DNA of 64,000 nucleotides from Stenopsyche tienmushanensis (taxonomy: Eukaryota > Arthropoda > Insecta > Trichoptera > Stenopsychidae), in the NCBI GenBank assembly GCA_008973525.1, contig WACJ01000076.1, forward strand, positions 124,001 to 188,000, given 5' to 3'. Below the pieces are notes generated by a model that was not told the origin of the DNA, searched no databases, and was given only the letters and a program-made list of their open reading frames with translations. Position 1 is the first letter of the stretch, and each line of letters starts with the position of its first letter. Shown here one piece after another: positions 48,181 through 60,667 of the stretch. The translations under genes and the position numbers were made by a program.

Positions 48181-50090
48181 TAGCCACATTTTAAATTCTC
48201 TTTGCCAAAAATTTAGATACATTTACATAACCCAAGATTAGATTGAGCTAAATTAAAAAATGAGAACTTCGAGTATGTCGTTTTTGAGTTACTACTTTTC
48301 GAGATGATCGTTTTTTTAAATGCATATCTCTTACGTTTATATTATTCAAATAGAAAACCGCACTCGGCTGACAACTTCGAGCTTATAGTTAGTAGACACA
48401 TTCAAATATCTCGCTCCGACTTCAAATTTACTATCGACGACTAGCATCAGAGATGACAATGCTAGCTTTGAAGAAGGCGTTTCACAAAATTTACTTTCAC
48501 AGCTCCGTCTGCTTCCATAATAAGATACTCTCGCCGACTGCAGGACTCGAGATTGCATTTATTAAACGACATTTCCCAGACACTGGGGAACGAAATACAC
48601 ACAGGAGCGAGTAGTATCCGTGAGTATTTACAGGATTAGCGACGAATAACTAATGAGTTTCCGCAGGAAGCGAATCTAATCAAAGATTCCAGATGAAAGC
48701 GGGATGTTTTAGAATCGAATATAACGACGCCTCATTTGTAAATTCGGATTTGAACTTCATCGGAGCGACATTACCCGACAAGGCTCCGGACAGAATCCAT
48801 TTGTACTATTCAAATGACGTCGATCCCGCGGGCCCGTTTTATCCAAATTTATTCTAAGTAATACAATACAAATTTGAAATTCTATTCCGCCCTTTGTCGA
48901 ATTCGTCTGGAATATTTTTCACGTCTCTGAATCAAAACGCCCCGACCCGAAAATAATTTTAACACGGATAATGATATTTGTTCTACTCCACTGAAGATCT
49001 GATATTTTTTTGGTGAATAGCCGCAATAATAATCGATAAACCAAATACGACTTTTCATTTCACGCAAGCCATGAAAATAAAGTACCTCTCGAATAAATCA
49101 CGACTTAATGAAATTAATTTGTATTTTTGCTATGAAACGTTCGTTGCTCGCTCGGGGTTTTATATTTCCAGCCAACATACAAAGATTCATCGAATAATAA
49201 CCGAAGTATGTTTTTATAGTGGCGTTTATGCTTTCGGCTTGCGAAATATAAAATGCGTGGCACCATTATTTATACGGGAACGTTCCGTAGCTATTCGCTT
49301 TTAAATTAATTTACTCGGGGCGGCTCAAATCATTCTCAACCCATTATATGAAAAATGTACGCGCATAATGTGGCAATTTCATGCAAATATTTAATATAAA
49401 AAAACATTATACTTTTACAATGCTTAACACTATAAAGGTACGCTTTTTAAATTGGCTCAATTATCATATGAAGTGTCCGAAACTCGGTTGGTCTTAAATT
49501 TTCGATTGTTACAAAATATGTAGCAATATCTGTTATACAATATTTTTAAATTGTGTATGTCATACCATACGAATAACTCGAATTGTATTTAAAAAGACAA
49601 ATAAGTATAGCAAAAAACTGATATAGTTATAAAAAAATAGATTAAACAATTATATTTTAAATATGTTTTAGTTTATTTTCGGAAAATCTGCTTTGATTGT
49701 CATGTTTTGGTCGTTTGGCCCTCGGTTATTTCACATGTAATGTCCGATTTTTATCAGCCTTGATTGGGTGATCGTTGTGAAGGCGTATTTGCCCACGTTC
49801 TGCGTTTGTTTTATTTTTGCAAATGTAAGCAATTATTTTTACATGTTAAGAATTTTTCATGTAAAAAATAATTTCTCTCGCTTAATTTTTTTTACATAAA
49901 GGCATTAAAAAAATATGAGTATCGTTTGATAAGAAGCTAGATGTGTCCAGCACAAGTCAACAAAATATTCGATGTATCGAAAAGTCTTTGTCGATTGTTT
50001 AACAATGAAAGAATTGATGTTTTTTTCATTTTTATTTACAAAATATAATTTTCTTTATTACTATTTACTATTTCCCACAGGTTTTCGAGT
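48181..50090. other. Stretch with no recognised gene
   Basis: A CpG-containing segment (48,350-49,330) followed by AT-rich DNA. Frames of 77 codons or fewer, unrecognised. Confidence 0.4.
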
Positions 50091-50094
50091 TTTT

Positions 50095-50880
50095 CAATTT
50101 GAGTCGAAATATGTACAAATACGATTTTCGACTTCAATTACATTTCGAAAGCGTTTAACCTTTAGAAAATTTACCATAAATCGAAAAAGTTGATAATCCA
50201 TCGGATCCAGGTCTGGTGCAAACGAAGGTTGTGGAAGTTCTTCCCATTTTAATTCCCTGATTTTAACAGACGTATTCTTTGCTTTATGGGAACGTGCAAT
50301 CCTTGTTGCAAAATCACTAAATTGTTCCTGATTAATTCTTGACGTTTGACTCTCAATTTTTGTTTATTAATCTCAAGGTTAAATAAGTTATTATTTCGCT
50401 AGATTTCATAAATTTATAAATAATTCCTTAAATATCCCACCAACACAAACAAAAATGCTTGCAGGTCGTCAATCCAGGCTTCGGAGTCGGATCATAAACA
50501 ACCCATTTTTAATCCCCTCAGTGCAAAAAGGGTCGAAATCTTCGTCCATTCGATTCGTCTTCCCAATATGTTTTAAATGCTCTTGAGTTCTCAACCACGA
50601 TAAACGCACTATCTGCAATAGTTCTTTAATACTTAATCGAGGATCTTTTTCCACTATGGCTCTCATATATGGCGTCATCCCCAATTCTAGGGGCGACGTT
50701 CAAACATCGATTACCCGATTTAAATTTTGTACTCAAAGAATACTTCATCGTAAATTTCATTTATGGCTTTTGTGGCTTTGGTGGTGTTCACCCCCTGGTC
50801 AAAAAACAGCAGCATATAATACCGAATTTGATATTGAACGATTTCGGGCTTTGACATACCTTCAACAATCTTTTTTAACA
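50095..50880 (-). pseudogene. Mariner-family transposase remnant C
   Basis: Reading the minus strand and allowing frame changes, nearly a whole mariner catalytic core can be traced. In order: FKSGNRCLNVAPRIGDDAIYE; IVEKDPRLSIKELLQIVRLS; EHLKHIGKTNRM; GD*KWVVYDPTP (about 50,516), where the Glu codon of the usual GDEKW is TAA; TPKPGLTTCK; a VCWWDI-like stretch; NKQKLRVKRQELIRN; LQQGLHVP, where HQDNARPH would stand; KWEELPQPSFAPDLDPMDYQ (50,249-50,190), the third catalytic Asp region; then FLKVKRFRNVIEVENRI. Multiple stops and frameshifts make it inactive. The top end near 50,900 has an ATTGGTTAGTAAT-like string that may be a decayed TIR. Confidence 0.85.
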
Positions 50881-50905
50881 TATTAATATTACTAACCAAT
50901 AGTTC

Positions 50906-51730
50906 TTTAAAAAAAACGCTTACTGAGATGCTGTATTTAACGTGTCTGACTAATAATAGATAAAATATGAATAAATGTCAATCTTGACATTTCTTAGACT
51001 GTTGAAACCAACAGCATCATGATTTAACCTTACAATAAAATAAAACCGGCATTTTATCTTAACATTGGTAATAATGGATCAATATAAACGTAACTATTTT
51101 ATGAAATGAATAAATAATATAATTATTATTCAGATGTTGTTTAATATTTTGCATATTATATTGAATGTTCTTCTGAGAAGGTAATATTCAACTTTAATTA
51201 ACAGCACTGTTTCTTATGCTACAAAATCCCTTTGTGATAATATACCTGTTTATGACAATCTTAAATTTCTCGTATGCAAATGCATTTATGACCATATAGC
51301 TATCTAACGTTGGGATTCTTTGTAAGATTTAAGAGATAAATCTGTTGAATGATTGTAAAATAAAGGTCTCATTTGCTTTAATTTGTCATTGTCTCTCTCT
51401 CTCTAGGGAAGGAAATAATTTAATATAATGTTGAACGATCGATGGATGACGGCTAATTTGCTTTGTTACAGCAATTTATATGACGTCAATGCTTCAACGT
51501 TCTGTTAGACATCAACGGCTGTATTTATTGTTAATGTTTCATTATTGCCGGTTCTATATCCAATTCCGTCGACATTGGATTTTACATAAAGCTGTCGCTA
51601 ATTAAGACATTCCAGTACCGTTTGAAATGACAATCGAATATTTGCTTATCCCGTTTCCGTTATTACCGTTGTCTATTGTATATTGCCTTGAGTATTAATT
51701 CTAAATTATTTTTTTTACTATTTAATTATT
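50906..51730. other. AT-rich stretch with no recognised gene
   Basis: No open frame of note. A short (TC)n run lies near 51,391. Confidence 0.4.
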
Positions 51731-52513
51731 CAGTCAACCCTTTTATAGCGCTATGAAAAGTTGGGCCCCCATACAAAATTTGGGGTTAGGTTTTTTCAAT
51801 TATATTGTGTGGTTTGAAGGAAATCAACAAATCAAACATTTTTACAATAGTACTGATGCTCCAATGGAAATCCTTTTTCGTGTTTTATCTTTCCTTATTT
51901 AACCCCTTAAGTGGATATGACGTATATATCCGCCAAGACCAAAGTCCATGCAAAGTGGGTATGACGAATATATCCGCTCTGTGAAAGTTAAGCAAACCTC
52001 AATAGAAAATGACGGATATGTCCGATTGCATTGTTGCGTACGTTAAATGTAAGAATGATTCATCTCGGGAACTGACTTGTTCGAGCTTGATGATATACTA
52101 TTTTTGTGTACTAGATATGACGCGAAGAGATCGAAAAGGCGGAAAGATCGCATCACTACGGATGACACTTTTAACAGTGAATCAAAACGTTGAAGGGGTT
52201 AAATCTCAGAAAGTGTAGATCTACTCATGTTCAAATTCTTTAGATATTTTATTAATTTATTCTCCACATTTAATACATTCTTATATTTGTACTTTTTATT
52301 CTAGCGAAATACGTTTCCTTTTCAGTCTTACCTCGGGTACACAATTTAGAAGGATATGAAAAAAATCAATTACATTTTGGAATCACAAAGTATTGAATTA
52401 TAAATCAAAGAAGAAAATGTTACACGAAAAGACCGCCGCAAATACTATAGGAAAAAATCTATAGAAGTGAACGCTATAGAAGTTAATACGCGTTGACGCT
52501 ATAGAGTTGACTG
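51731..52513 (+). mobile_element. TA-target inverted-repeat element, split by a nested insertion
   Basis: Left end CAGTCAACCCTTTTATAGCG (51,731) and right end GCTATAGAGTTGACTG (to 52,513) are inverted repeats of each other. The right flank is TA and the left flank TT, a decayed TA. The same ends occur on the 212-bp element at 56,266. CAGTC termini with TA duplication fit the Tc1/mariner/pogo superfamily. No transposase is present. Positions 51,899-52,202 are a separate TTAA element inserted later; without it the host copy would be about 480 bp. Confidence 0.65.
51899..52202 (+). mobile_element. Nested TTAA element (piggyBac-type MITE)
   Basis: Begins TTAACCCCTTAAGTGG and ends GTTGAAGGGGTTAA, giving a short inverted terminus CCCCTT.A with TTAA duplicated on both sides. 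Three subterminal motifs recur: GGATATGACGTATATATCCG, GGTATGACGAATATATCCGC and GACGGATATGTCCG. Such repeats are common in small piggyBac-type elements. It carries a 69-codon frame with no known domain. It interrupts the element at 51,731-52,513, so it is the younger insertion. Confidence 0.65.
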
Positions 52514-55150
52514 TATTAAAAATGCAAAAATCGTCTAATGGAATATGTTTGAATTAGATGACACTAAATTATTTTTGACATAAAATCCTATTCGTGGTGA
52601 AGCCGCATGTGCAAAATGTGACGTGTCATATGCAAGACAATCTGTTGTACAAAAGGGAGGCAGAATGAAGGCAATGCAGCTGCATCATTAGACAACCCTT
52701 CAACAACACATCTCGGGTAATACAACAATTGTAACAATAGAAGCTGAAAGCACAATTCGGACAATATATAGACATTACCATACAATAATACAAATAAATA
52801 ACAACGCTTGAAAAGTCTCGGTCGCCATATTGTCTGTATTGCCTGAAAATGTTATTTTTGTTGAATATAAAAATCTTTTTGAACATTTAATGGACCTACA
52901 ATCAATTTTGAATGAAAATTTCACATTTCAATAGAAATAAAATTCATGTTGTTCATACATCGGCCCAAATATAACCACCTTTACTGTATGATTGTGAACA
53001 AATTGATAATAACAGTGATTTTATTATATAATTTTTGGAAGCATTTTAATGAAATAAATAACCGCAATGGAATTCAAACGAACTGTAATATGTCAAAAAA
53101 TTTCATTTTAAAGTAATTTTTCCTTAATGCTTAAGATAATATTATCATAAATAGTTTTTATAGGAAGAATATTAGACATAAGCATGAATATTAAGTAGGA
53201 GAATTATTTCCCATTTTTTTTTAAGCACAGAATACAAACATTAATTCCGGACAAGTACTATCATTTATTAATATTATTCAAACGAAAATGGAATGATAAA
53301 TAAGCAAAGAGAGCGTTTAAAAAGCTCTTAACAATATTTTAATGAATTTCATCTAAGTAGGCAAAATTGAAATCGTATACAAGTAACCTCGCTTTATTTT
53401 TCATTTTTTTCTTTCGTATTTTTTGTCAAGTTTATGTATAAATATTTGAATTAAACATAGCATTCCATCTTATAGCATAAAGCTAACACACATCGACGAA
53501 ATGTGGCATGGAGTTATCCAATCGTGCATGAAGGCTGTTTGGAAAAAAATGTGTCATTTAGTTAATTGTTCATATGTAGGTATGTAAAAGAGCCTGTGTT
53601 TGTTTATTAAAAGTAGCTGAGTGTATATTAATAAAATGCTACACCATTAAAGTAAAATGCAGGAACTGAGTAAAATGGATACATTTCCAATGAAACATAA
53701 TATTTTCAAAGGAAAACATCATGTGGGACGACAGTAAAGAATGTATTTTTGCGATGAAGCTCTATTATTAATCGCATTGGAGAATTTTCCATGTTGAAAA
53801 TGAAATTTTTCACCGTCAACGCGAGGAAAGATTGGCTCATATAAATTTTACCGTTGTATCGTCGTTAAGTATATAGCCAAATATTTTATGCATAAGATGA
53901 TTGAGGGCTCAAAATGTGATTCGCTGAACCACAGCTGGATATACCAAAACACGATCCGCATATTTTAAAATGATAATTTATTTTATAATTGAATATTGTG
54001 CTGTAAGTAATACATTTATTTTATTTACTTTTTGTATTGCGGTCAGAAAAAACAGATGGAAAAATCTAAATAGGAGTATTCTAGATTTCGATTCGGAAAA
54101 TTCGTGAGAAAGGGCAATAATAGTGTAAATTCTCAATGGAGAAATGTGTTAAGGTTGATTGCTTAAGCTGGTTAGTTTACGTTTTCATTCAACGATTAGG
54201 CTCAAATTCGAAGACGAGTCTCGGAAATAAATGCTCGGACCGTTTGACTTATTGTCGTGCTTCGTTACGCTAAACGTTGAATATTTAAATTTGACTAAGA
54301 GACGCTCCGATTTATAACAACGATAAAAAGATTAAATGAGAAAGTTTTAGCGCCGTCTTAGCGATTTCGCAAGACTTTGGACTCATATAAAATTTATTTT
54401 GGCGCAAAAATACACCAAGGGCTAAAAAAGCCACGTGGAGACTACCCTCGCCTTATATTTTATTTCTCGGAGCCGTTTGGATAGCGGCCAACTTCCTCCC
54501 TGCACCGCGTTTACGACGCAACTTCTCCATTCTTAAACTGCATTTCCAATTTCATGTTGCTGGACAAATCTTCTTTTAAATTCCATGTCAAAATTGAGCC
54601 GTATTTAACCGAGATCGAAGAAGATTTTCTGCTTTCCAGAACATGAAATTAAAAATTAACATGATGAGTCGTATTTCATATTACTATAGCGTCTTTGCTA
54701 GTAAAAGTATTAGGAATCTTCAAACGGACTAATTCAGTAGGTGAAATGACTAGAAGAGCATTTAACAGAAGCTTAAGGTATAACTTATGAATATGCTCTA
54801 TATATAAGTTTGATCATGCGTTATGTGCCTTCATTAGGGTGAACGCCAAAGTGAATCAGATATGAGCTTTTGCCTCACTTGGCATAAAATTTGAATTTCG
54901 CAATCACTTTACATATCGTGTTTTCGAGGTGTTGAACATGTTTGAATATTATTCAAAAAACTTTGATTTGGAGGGATTTGCTAATTTTAAAATAAATCAT
55001 TAACAAAATCGTAGCATAACATAATATCAATTTTAAAAAATTACTATATAAAGGCTTTTTTTGATTTCCCATCCAATATTCATGAAACTGTTCGTATTTT
55101 TGTATTAGAATGCTAAATGTAATGAAAAAATTAATTAATTGAAATTTTGT
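52514..55150. other. AT-rich stretch with no recognised gene
   Basis: Frames of 86 codons or fewer, unrecognised. A CpG-richer piece lies near 54,200-54,560. Confidence 0.4.
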
Positions 55151-55558
55151 CATGTTCCAATTAAATTTCTAACAAAGTTATAAAATAGAGAGTCATCATA
55201 TCAATTATCAATACATGACAACAAAATAAAAAGTAAAGTTATAATAGAATTTGTCCGTATCTGGTTGAAAACCATCAGTTATGGTATTTTTAGATCGTTG
55301 GTGGTCTTCTTAGAATCATAATAAATAGTAGTAAGCCACATAAATCAATTATAATTTTGTTGCTAAGATTGAAGGCACACACGTGTATTGTTTATGTTTA
55401 CGCGAAGGAATTAATAAATATTGTGTACTATCAACAGTGTTGAGGTTCATTTACTGATATACACACGTCACTCACGCTGCGCGGTCCAGAGAGAAAAGTT
55501 TTTTAAAAACATCCATGTTTAACTCGGTTTAAAATTAACGCACTAATCAAAGTGTTAA
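55150..55558 (+). mobile_element. TTAA-ended element, copy 4
   Basis: Aligns along its length with 39,978-40,395 (copy 2) and ends CACTAATCAAAGTGTTAA at 55,541-55,558. Relative to copy 2 it contains an extra block of about 60 bp near 55,257-55,340. The left terminus was not located. No coding sequence. Confidence 0.55.
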
Positions 55559-56265
55559 TGGCGATTCAAGTTAGTTAGACTTGATATGATGGCCTCTTCA
55601 TAGATAGCACGATCATCATCTTCAACGAAGAAAGAAAACATTTAAAGTAAACACCCTGTGCTTTAAAATTCGAAGTCCATTGGACTAATGCACAACGCGG
55701 CGGGTTGTCGAATATAAGTCGGGCGTTGGCCTCATATGCAAACGATAACACTTATCTCACATTTTCACAGATTATCATCCGTTTTTTGGAGGCTGTGTGC
55801 TTTCAGCAGTATGTTTGCTTGTGTTTCGACCATTTTTTGCCGTCTGTCTGTTTATCCTCGTTGCGAAAACGGAAAATTTGTTAATTCGATGGAATCCGGT
55901 AGACTTTAAAGCGATACATTTTCGGCGCTTTCGTATATTGAGGGAAAGCCAACATTTTTGCTTTGGAAATGTTGAAATTAATCTTAATCCTTTGCAATCC
56001 AATGACAGAATATTTATGTTCTTTATTGATTTTTAAAATTCACTAAAATTCACAATTACACTATCATAAAAATTAGTTGTCTATAAGTTTGTATTAACTT
56101 GTATTGTACAAAGATATACACATTTAATTTAACCCTTTCCACTTAACCGCTCGTAATTAATTTCCCGCGTTTTTCAGGTTTTATACTCGAAAATTTCTTT
56201 TTTTTTAAAGTTTTTAGTTCAACAGAAAATTTACATAACGAGACTTATTTATTATTTTAGAAATA

Positions 56266-56477
56266 CAGTTAACCCTTCTACAGCGCAGGTTTGGATCACG
56301 TCATTGAAACAAAACGCTATAGAAAGTTAGGCACCCAAAATTTGTACGTGTTTGTTTGTTAACAAGCGCAAGTGACTAACACGCGCGAGGCGGCATTGAT
56401 CTTCTGTATTTTATCCGCTGCGTACATAAAAGAGGCCGCAAACTCTATAGAAGCGGACGCTTTAGAAGGGTTGACTG
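56266..56477 (+). mobile_element. TA-target MITE, 212 bp
   Basis: Left end CAGTTAACCCTTCTACAGCG and right end CGCTTTAGAAGGGTTGACTG form an inverted repeat of about 20 bp with two mismatches. TA dinucleotides sit outside both ends (56,264-56,265 and 56,478-56,479). The region before the right end (GGCCGCAAACTCTATAGAAG) resembles 52,440-52,465 of the larger element. A compact and comparatively intact member of that family, without coding capacity. Confidence 0.75.
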
Positions 56478-56479
56478 TA

Positions 56480-59400
56480 ATAAAGTAGTAAAAAAATATT
56501 TTTAAAAAAGTTTTAATCAGTATATGAATTTTAAACACATTATTTTAAAATTCCATAAAAAGACGCGGAAATTTGTGTAAAATAGTATTAATAGTATATA
56601 TATGAAATAATAAATGGCAAAAATAATGAATAGAACATAGTACATGATATTTATACGAGTTTAAAATTTTGGCAACATGATGTCGACATACGAGTGAAAA
56701 GATTTAATATTGGAATGAAAATGTTATATTGTCTATTTTACTTACAATAATATTTCAAATATGGTTCGTCGTTGAAATTCAACTCGTTTCATGAACCCCA
56801 TTTGCATTTTATGTTATATGAATTTCTACTATTGTCAGCATTGTAACGTTCGGAAGTCAATTGAAGAGTTGTAATATTGCGTTATTCAAATTTATCTCTG
56901 AAAAAATAGATAATAGAAAAGAATATTTTCCGGAAAAAAAGTTAGAGGAAAACTTATTAAAATAGCAAACTGGCTTTAAATTTAATGTTTCGAAAAATTG
57001 TATTTATATTCGACTGATTTTTATATCGAATATGTTTCAAAATGTTCAGATTTGTACTAAAACATTTCTACTTTTTGTTAAACAACATCTACTGATAGCT
57101 GTCCATTTGTTCGTTTTAATATAAATAGCAATATGCAGTGAATAAAAATGACCGTATATTAAAGAAAAAAATTAAATTTTGACGTTATTTCTCTTAATAT
57201 ATTTTTAAAAACCACTGTAATCGGTTAATTAAAGATAAGAGTTGATTATGTTAATGCATATCCATAAAGCGATTTTAGAAGCACTCACTTGAGATATTTA
57301 CGCATCCTTGAGCCTTCGGGCTTAAAATTAAACTTACTTTACAACCGCCAAAAGATAAAGCAATAACGACGAAATAACGCGCTTTAAAGTTAACTTACTT
57401 TGATGGAACAATTACAAAGTTTTTAAAAATATTTTTGCAGTTTTTTACATTTTTGATAATTTGGTTTTGAAAAAAATGTATTTCAAGTCGCGATTAATAT
57501 TAAAAATGAATTGTTTCCATCAGGAACGAGCGGTTCGTTGTTTAATTAAATGCCAAGCATTTCTATGGAGCGATAAAATTCAATCTACTTGATTTGAGTA
57601 AATTGCGTTGGGAAAATTTGATTAATTTAATCCAATATTCATAGTGTAAATACATCGAAAAAATTTAGTAAATATGAAAATTTAAACTTTTCCCTGTCGT
57701 TTTTCAATATTAGGGCTGAGTAGATTTTCTCCCCCTCGGTATCGATGAATAGATGAAATGTTGAAGCTTTTACGGCGGTGCACTAAATATAGCAGGTGAG
57801 TTATGAAGCTCAGTTCTTGGCGAAAAAGAGCTTTCGAGCACAAAGAGAATTTCTTCTTCGGTTCACCCGAGGGCTTTCGAACGAGTATCGCACAATCATA
57901 AATTACTTTCTTAACAATTGTGCTAAATATGTAAATCACATCTTAGGCCAGCATTATTTATACGAAAATTATACGCAAAACTCCCGCCATGAGCACTTTT
58001 AATCACGCGAGAGGCGCAAAGAAACACATATAACAGATTAATTTTCATGTAAAAATATATTTTCATTGGAGCTTAGGCAATTTTTAAACCTCACTATGAT
58101 TAATCCACTTTATAGAGTATTGGTATTTTTGCTCAGTAAAGTTCCCTTTTGTATAGAAGACCACTTGACGGAAATTGTAGAGAGAACAAGAGGTCGACGT
58201 TTCAGATACATTGCAGTGCATTTTTCATTTTCATCATTTTTTGTTTTTTTTTTATACAGAATATTTTTATATTTAAAGGGACGCCAAGAGCGCATTACTC
58301 AATTGAATAGTAAAGTTTTTAAACTATTTGAAAAATAAATATGTTGAAATACTGGTCTGAGGTGCTTTCGAATATATTTTTTAAAAAGGGTAAAATCGAC
58401 AAAAAGGATACTGAGTGAAACGGTCATACCATAATACACACACGCAATGATGCGAATGGAAACTATTGTCGAAGAGATAAAACGATTCTCCAAGAAACAC
58501 GAACAAAGGCTCCACAATTATCAGAAGAGCGAATCACCACAATTGCTCCCGAATGGAGAAACCCCACAACGACTGAAAATAATAAAGCCATTCGATCTAA
58601 TTAAATAAAACAATCGATCTAATATTATCAATAGATACAATGCTTGAGGAAAAAAATACACAGCTTTCAAGATTAGATCTAATATATAAATATAATATTG
58701 AATATACGTCTGCTTGTCCGTATCAACTTTTTCCTATTTATTTTAACGACATCTTCCGTCTCTCTTTAGACACAATGTGTAAATTTAACATCACCATCAT
58801 CTGTGCGCTGACGCGCAAGAAGTAGGAGTCGTCAGATAGCCTCGAATGCGGGAGGACGTCCTTCTCGCAGCCAGATCTCTTTCTATCTCATGTTTAATAA
58901 AGAAGTTATCTAAGACGAAAGGTTTTCCCTAACAATGACAGCAAATTATTTATCGTAATATCCAAACGAAAACATTCCACAGAAAATAACAAAAGTGTGA
59001 TAAAGTGTATTAAAAAAAAAAATTGTATACCCATGAAGATTGATCATAATAGATTTCTAACGAGCAATAAATAATAAATTACGAAACCGTTTCGATAGTT
59101 AATACACAAAAATGTCCCTAGCTTAAAAACCAACATCCATTATTCGTAAATTATGACTTAATTTAGTCTATGGGTACAAATTACTGTAAGTATTAATATT
59201 TGCTATTATATATACTTGAACATATTTAGCTATATCTTCTCTTGTGCTTGTTATTTCGCTTTCAATCGATAGATTTTTATTCCCCTAACTCTACAATCGA
59301 AATCCAGAGCACCCCGAGTCGATAAATAATTTTTAGTGCATCTAAAATATAGGTTTTCCAAGTATGTCGTTCGAAAAATCGTTACCACTCCGTGGTTAAA

Positions 59401-60667
59401 TATGATAATGTGCTTTCAAATATCGCACAAAAAACATTTTCCCTCGATTTCATATAAAACATCGGACGTTTACGAAATTGTAAAACTGATATCGAGTGAA
59501 ATTGAAGCGAATAAAAAGGGCCATTCCGGAGCGAAAAATTAGCGTCCCGGGACTTGTTTCCATCCCATGCTCTCTTCGGGAACGCATCTTCTTCCACAAC
59601 TATTGCTATCATTTTCGATTATTCTGGTTTCCTAACGAGTATTAGACGAAAGTGGTTTATTGCTCTCGGTTCGATAGGAAATAATATAAAAAATGAATTA
59701 AAATAGCTTTGCGATATTTCATAGTTCCGGAATAATATCAAGAAGCATATCATCTGAAATATGTCGGTTACGTAGACCGCCTTGTCCGTATATCTAAAGG
59801 CTTCGCAGCTTGTATTCGCTTCGATAAACATTCTTTGGGGAATCGATGCGAATTGAAAATAAATGGACATACGCCAATCTACCGAGACGCTAAATGATAA
59901 ACAAGAGAAGAGAACAAACAGAGGACAAGATGACGTTCGAATAGTTGGCACATCGCCAGGAAAATGTGGGATATTCAAATTGCCGATCCTTCTTAAATTG
60001 CTATATATCATTATATAAAACGTTTTCCCATATGCCACCCTATAATCTCTTCCTAATTAATATTATGTGAATATCGGCATTTATAGTCGAACAAAAGTCG
60101 TAAACGACGTAACTTACGATGTAAACTGGAAAAGTCGATTTTAATTGGACCGACGACCTCTCACAGTCCGGGTTCTTGCGCACAGAGGAAACGTCGATTT
60201 TTCCGATTCGAATTTCGAAATTAAAAATTACAAAAGGAACATATTAATAGTTACATTGTAGATAAGAAAATAAATGCCATATGAACGTATATTTGAATTG
60301 AATTTAATAGGCGAAAACATTTTAAGTGTTATTCGGGAAAACAAAAAGTTTCATGAATTTCAAGTAAAAAACCTGGCTGAAGAGAGAATGTTATAAATTC
60401 ATAGACTTATAATTTTGAGTCATGTAAATTATGCAGACATCGTCATTCCGTTGTGCTAGAATAAGATACTTTACTAGCCGTATCAATTTCATTATAAATA
60501 GTAAGTGAACTGCGAGTTTGAATGTAGACTAATGGGTGTTATAATAGTAATGAACACATTCTAAGAATAGCTGATCAATGCGAATGTGTATGCTCATTTA
60601 TCTAAAAGAGACATTTTGTTATGAATACAATACTATTCATTTTGTAAATAATGTGAGTTTTTACATA
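56480..60667. other. Stretch with no recognised gene
   Basis: AT-rich with several frames up to 139 codons (minus, 59,619-60,038), none recognisable. No shared repeat was noticed. Confidence 0.4.

Noticed and set aside
59619..60038. 139-codon minus-strand open frame
   Set aside because: No recognisable family, no flanking splice signals examined convincingly, and the composition is Phe/Ile-rich as expected from AT-rich noncoding DNA.
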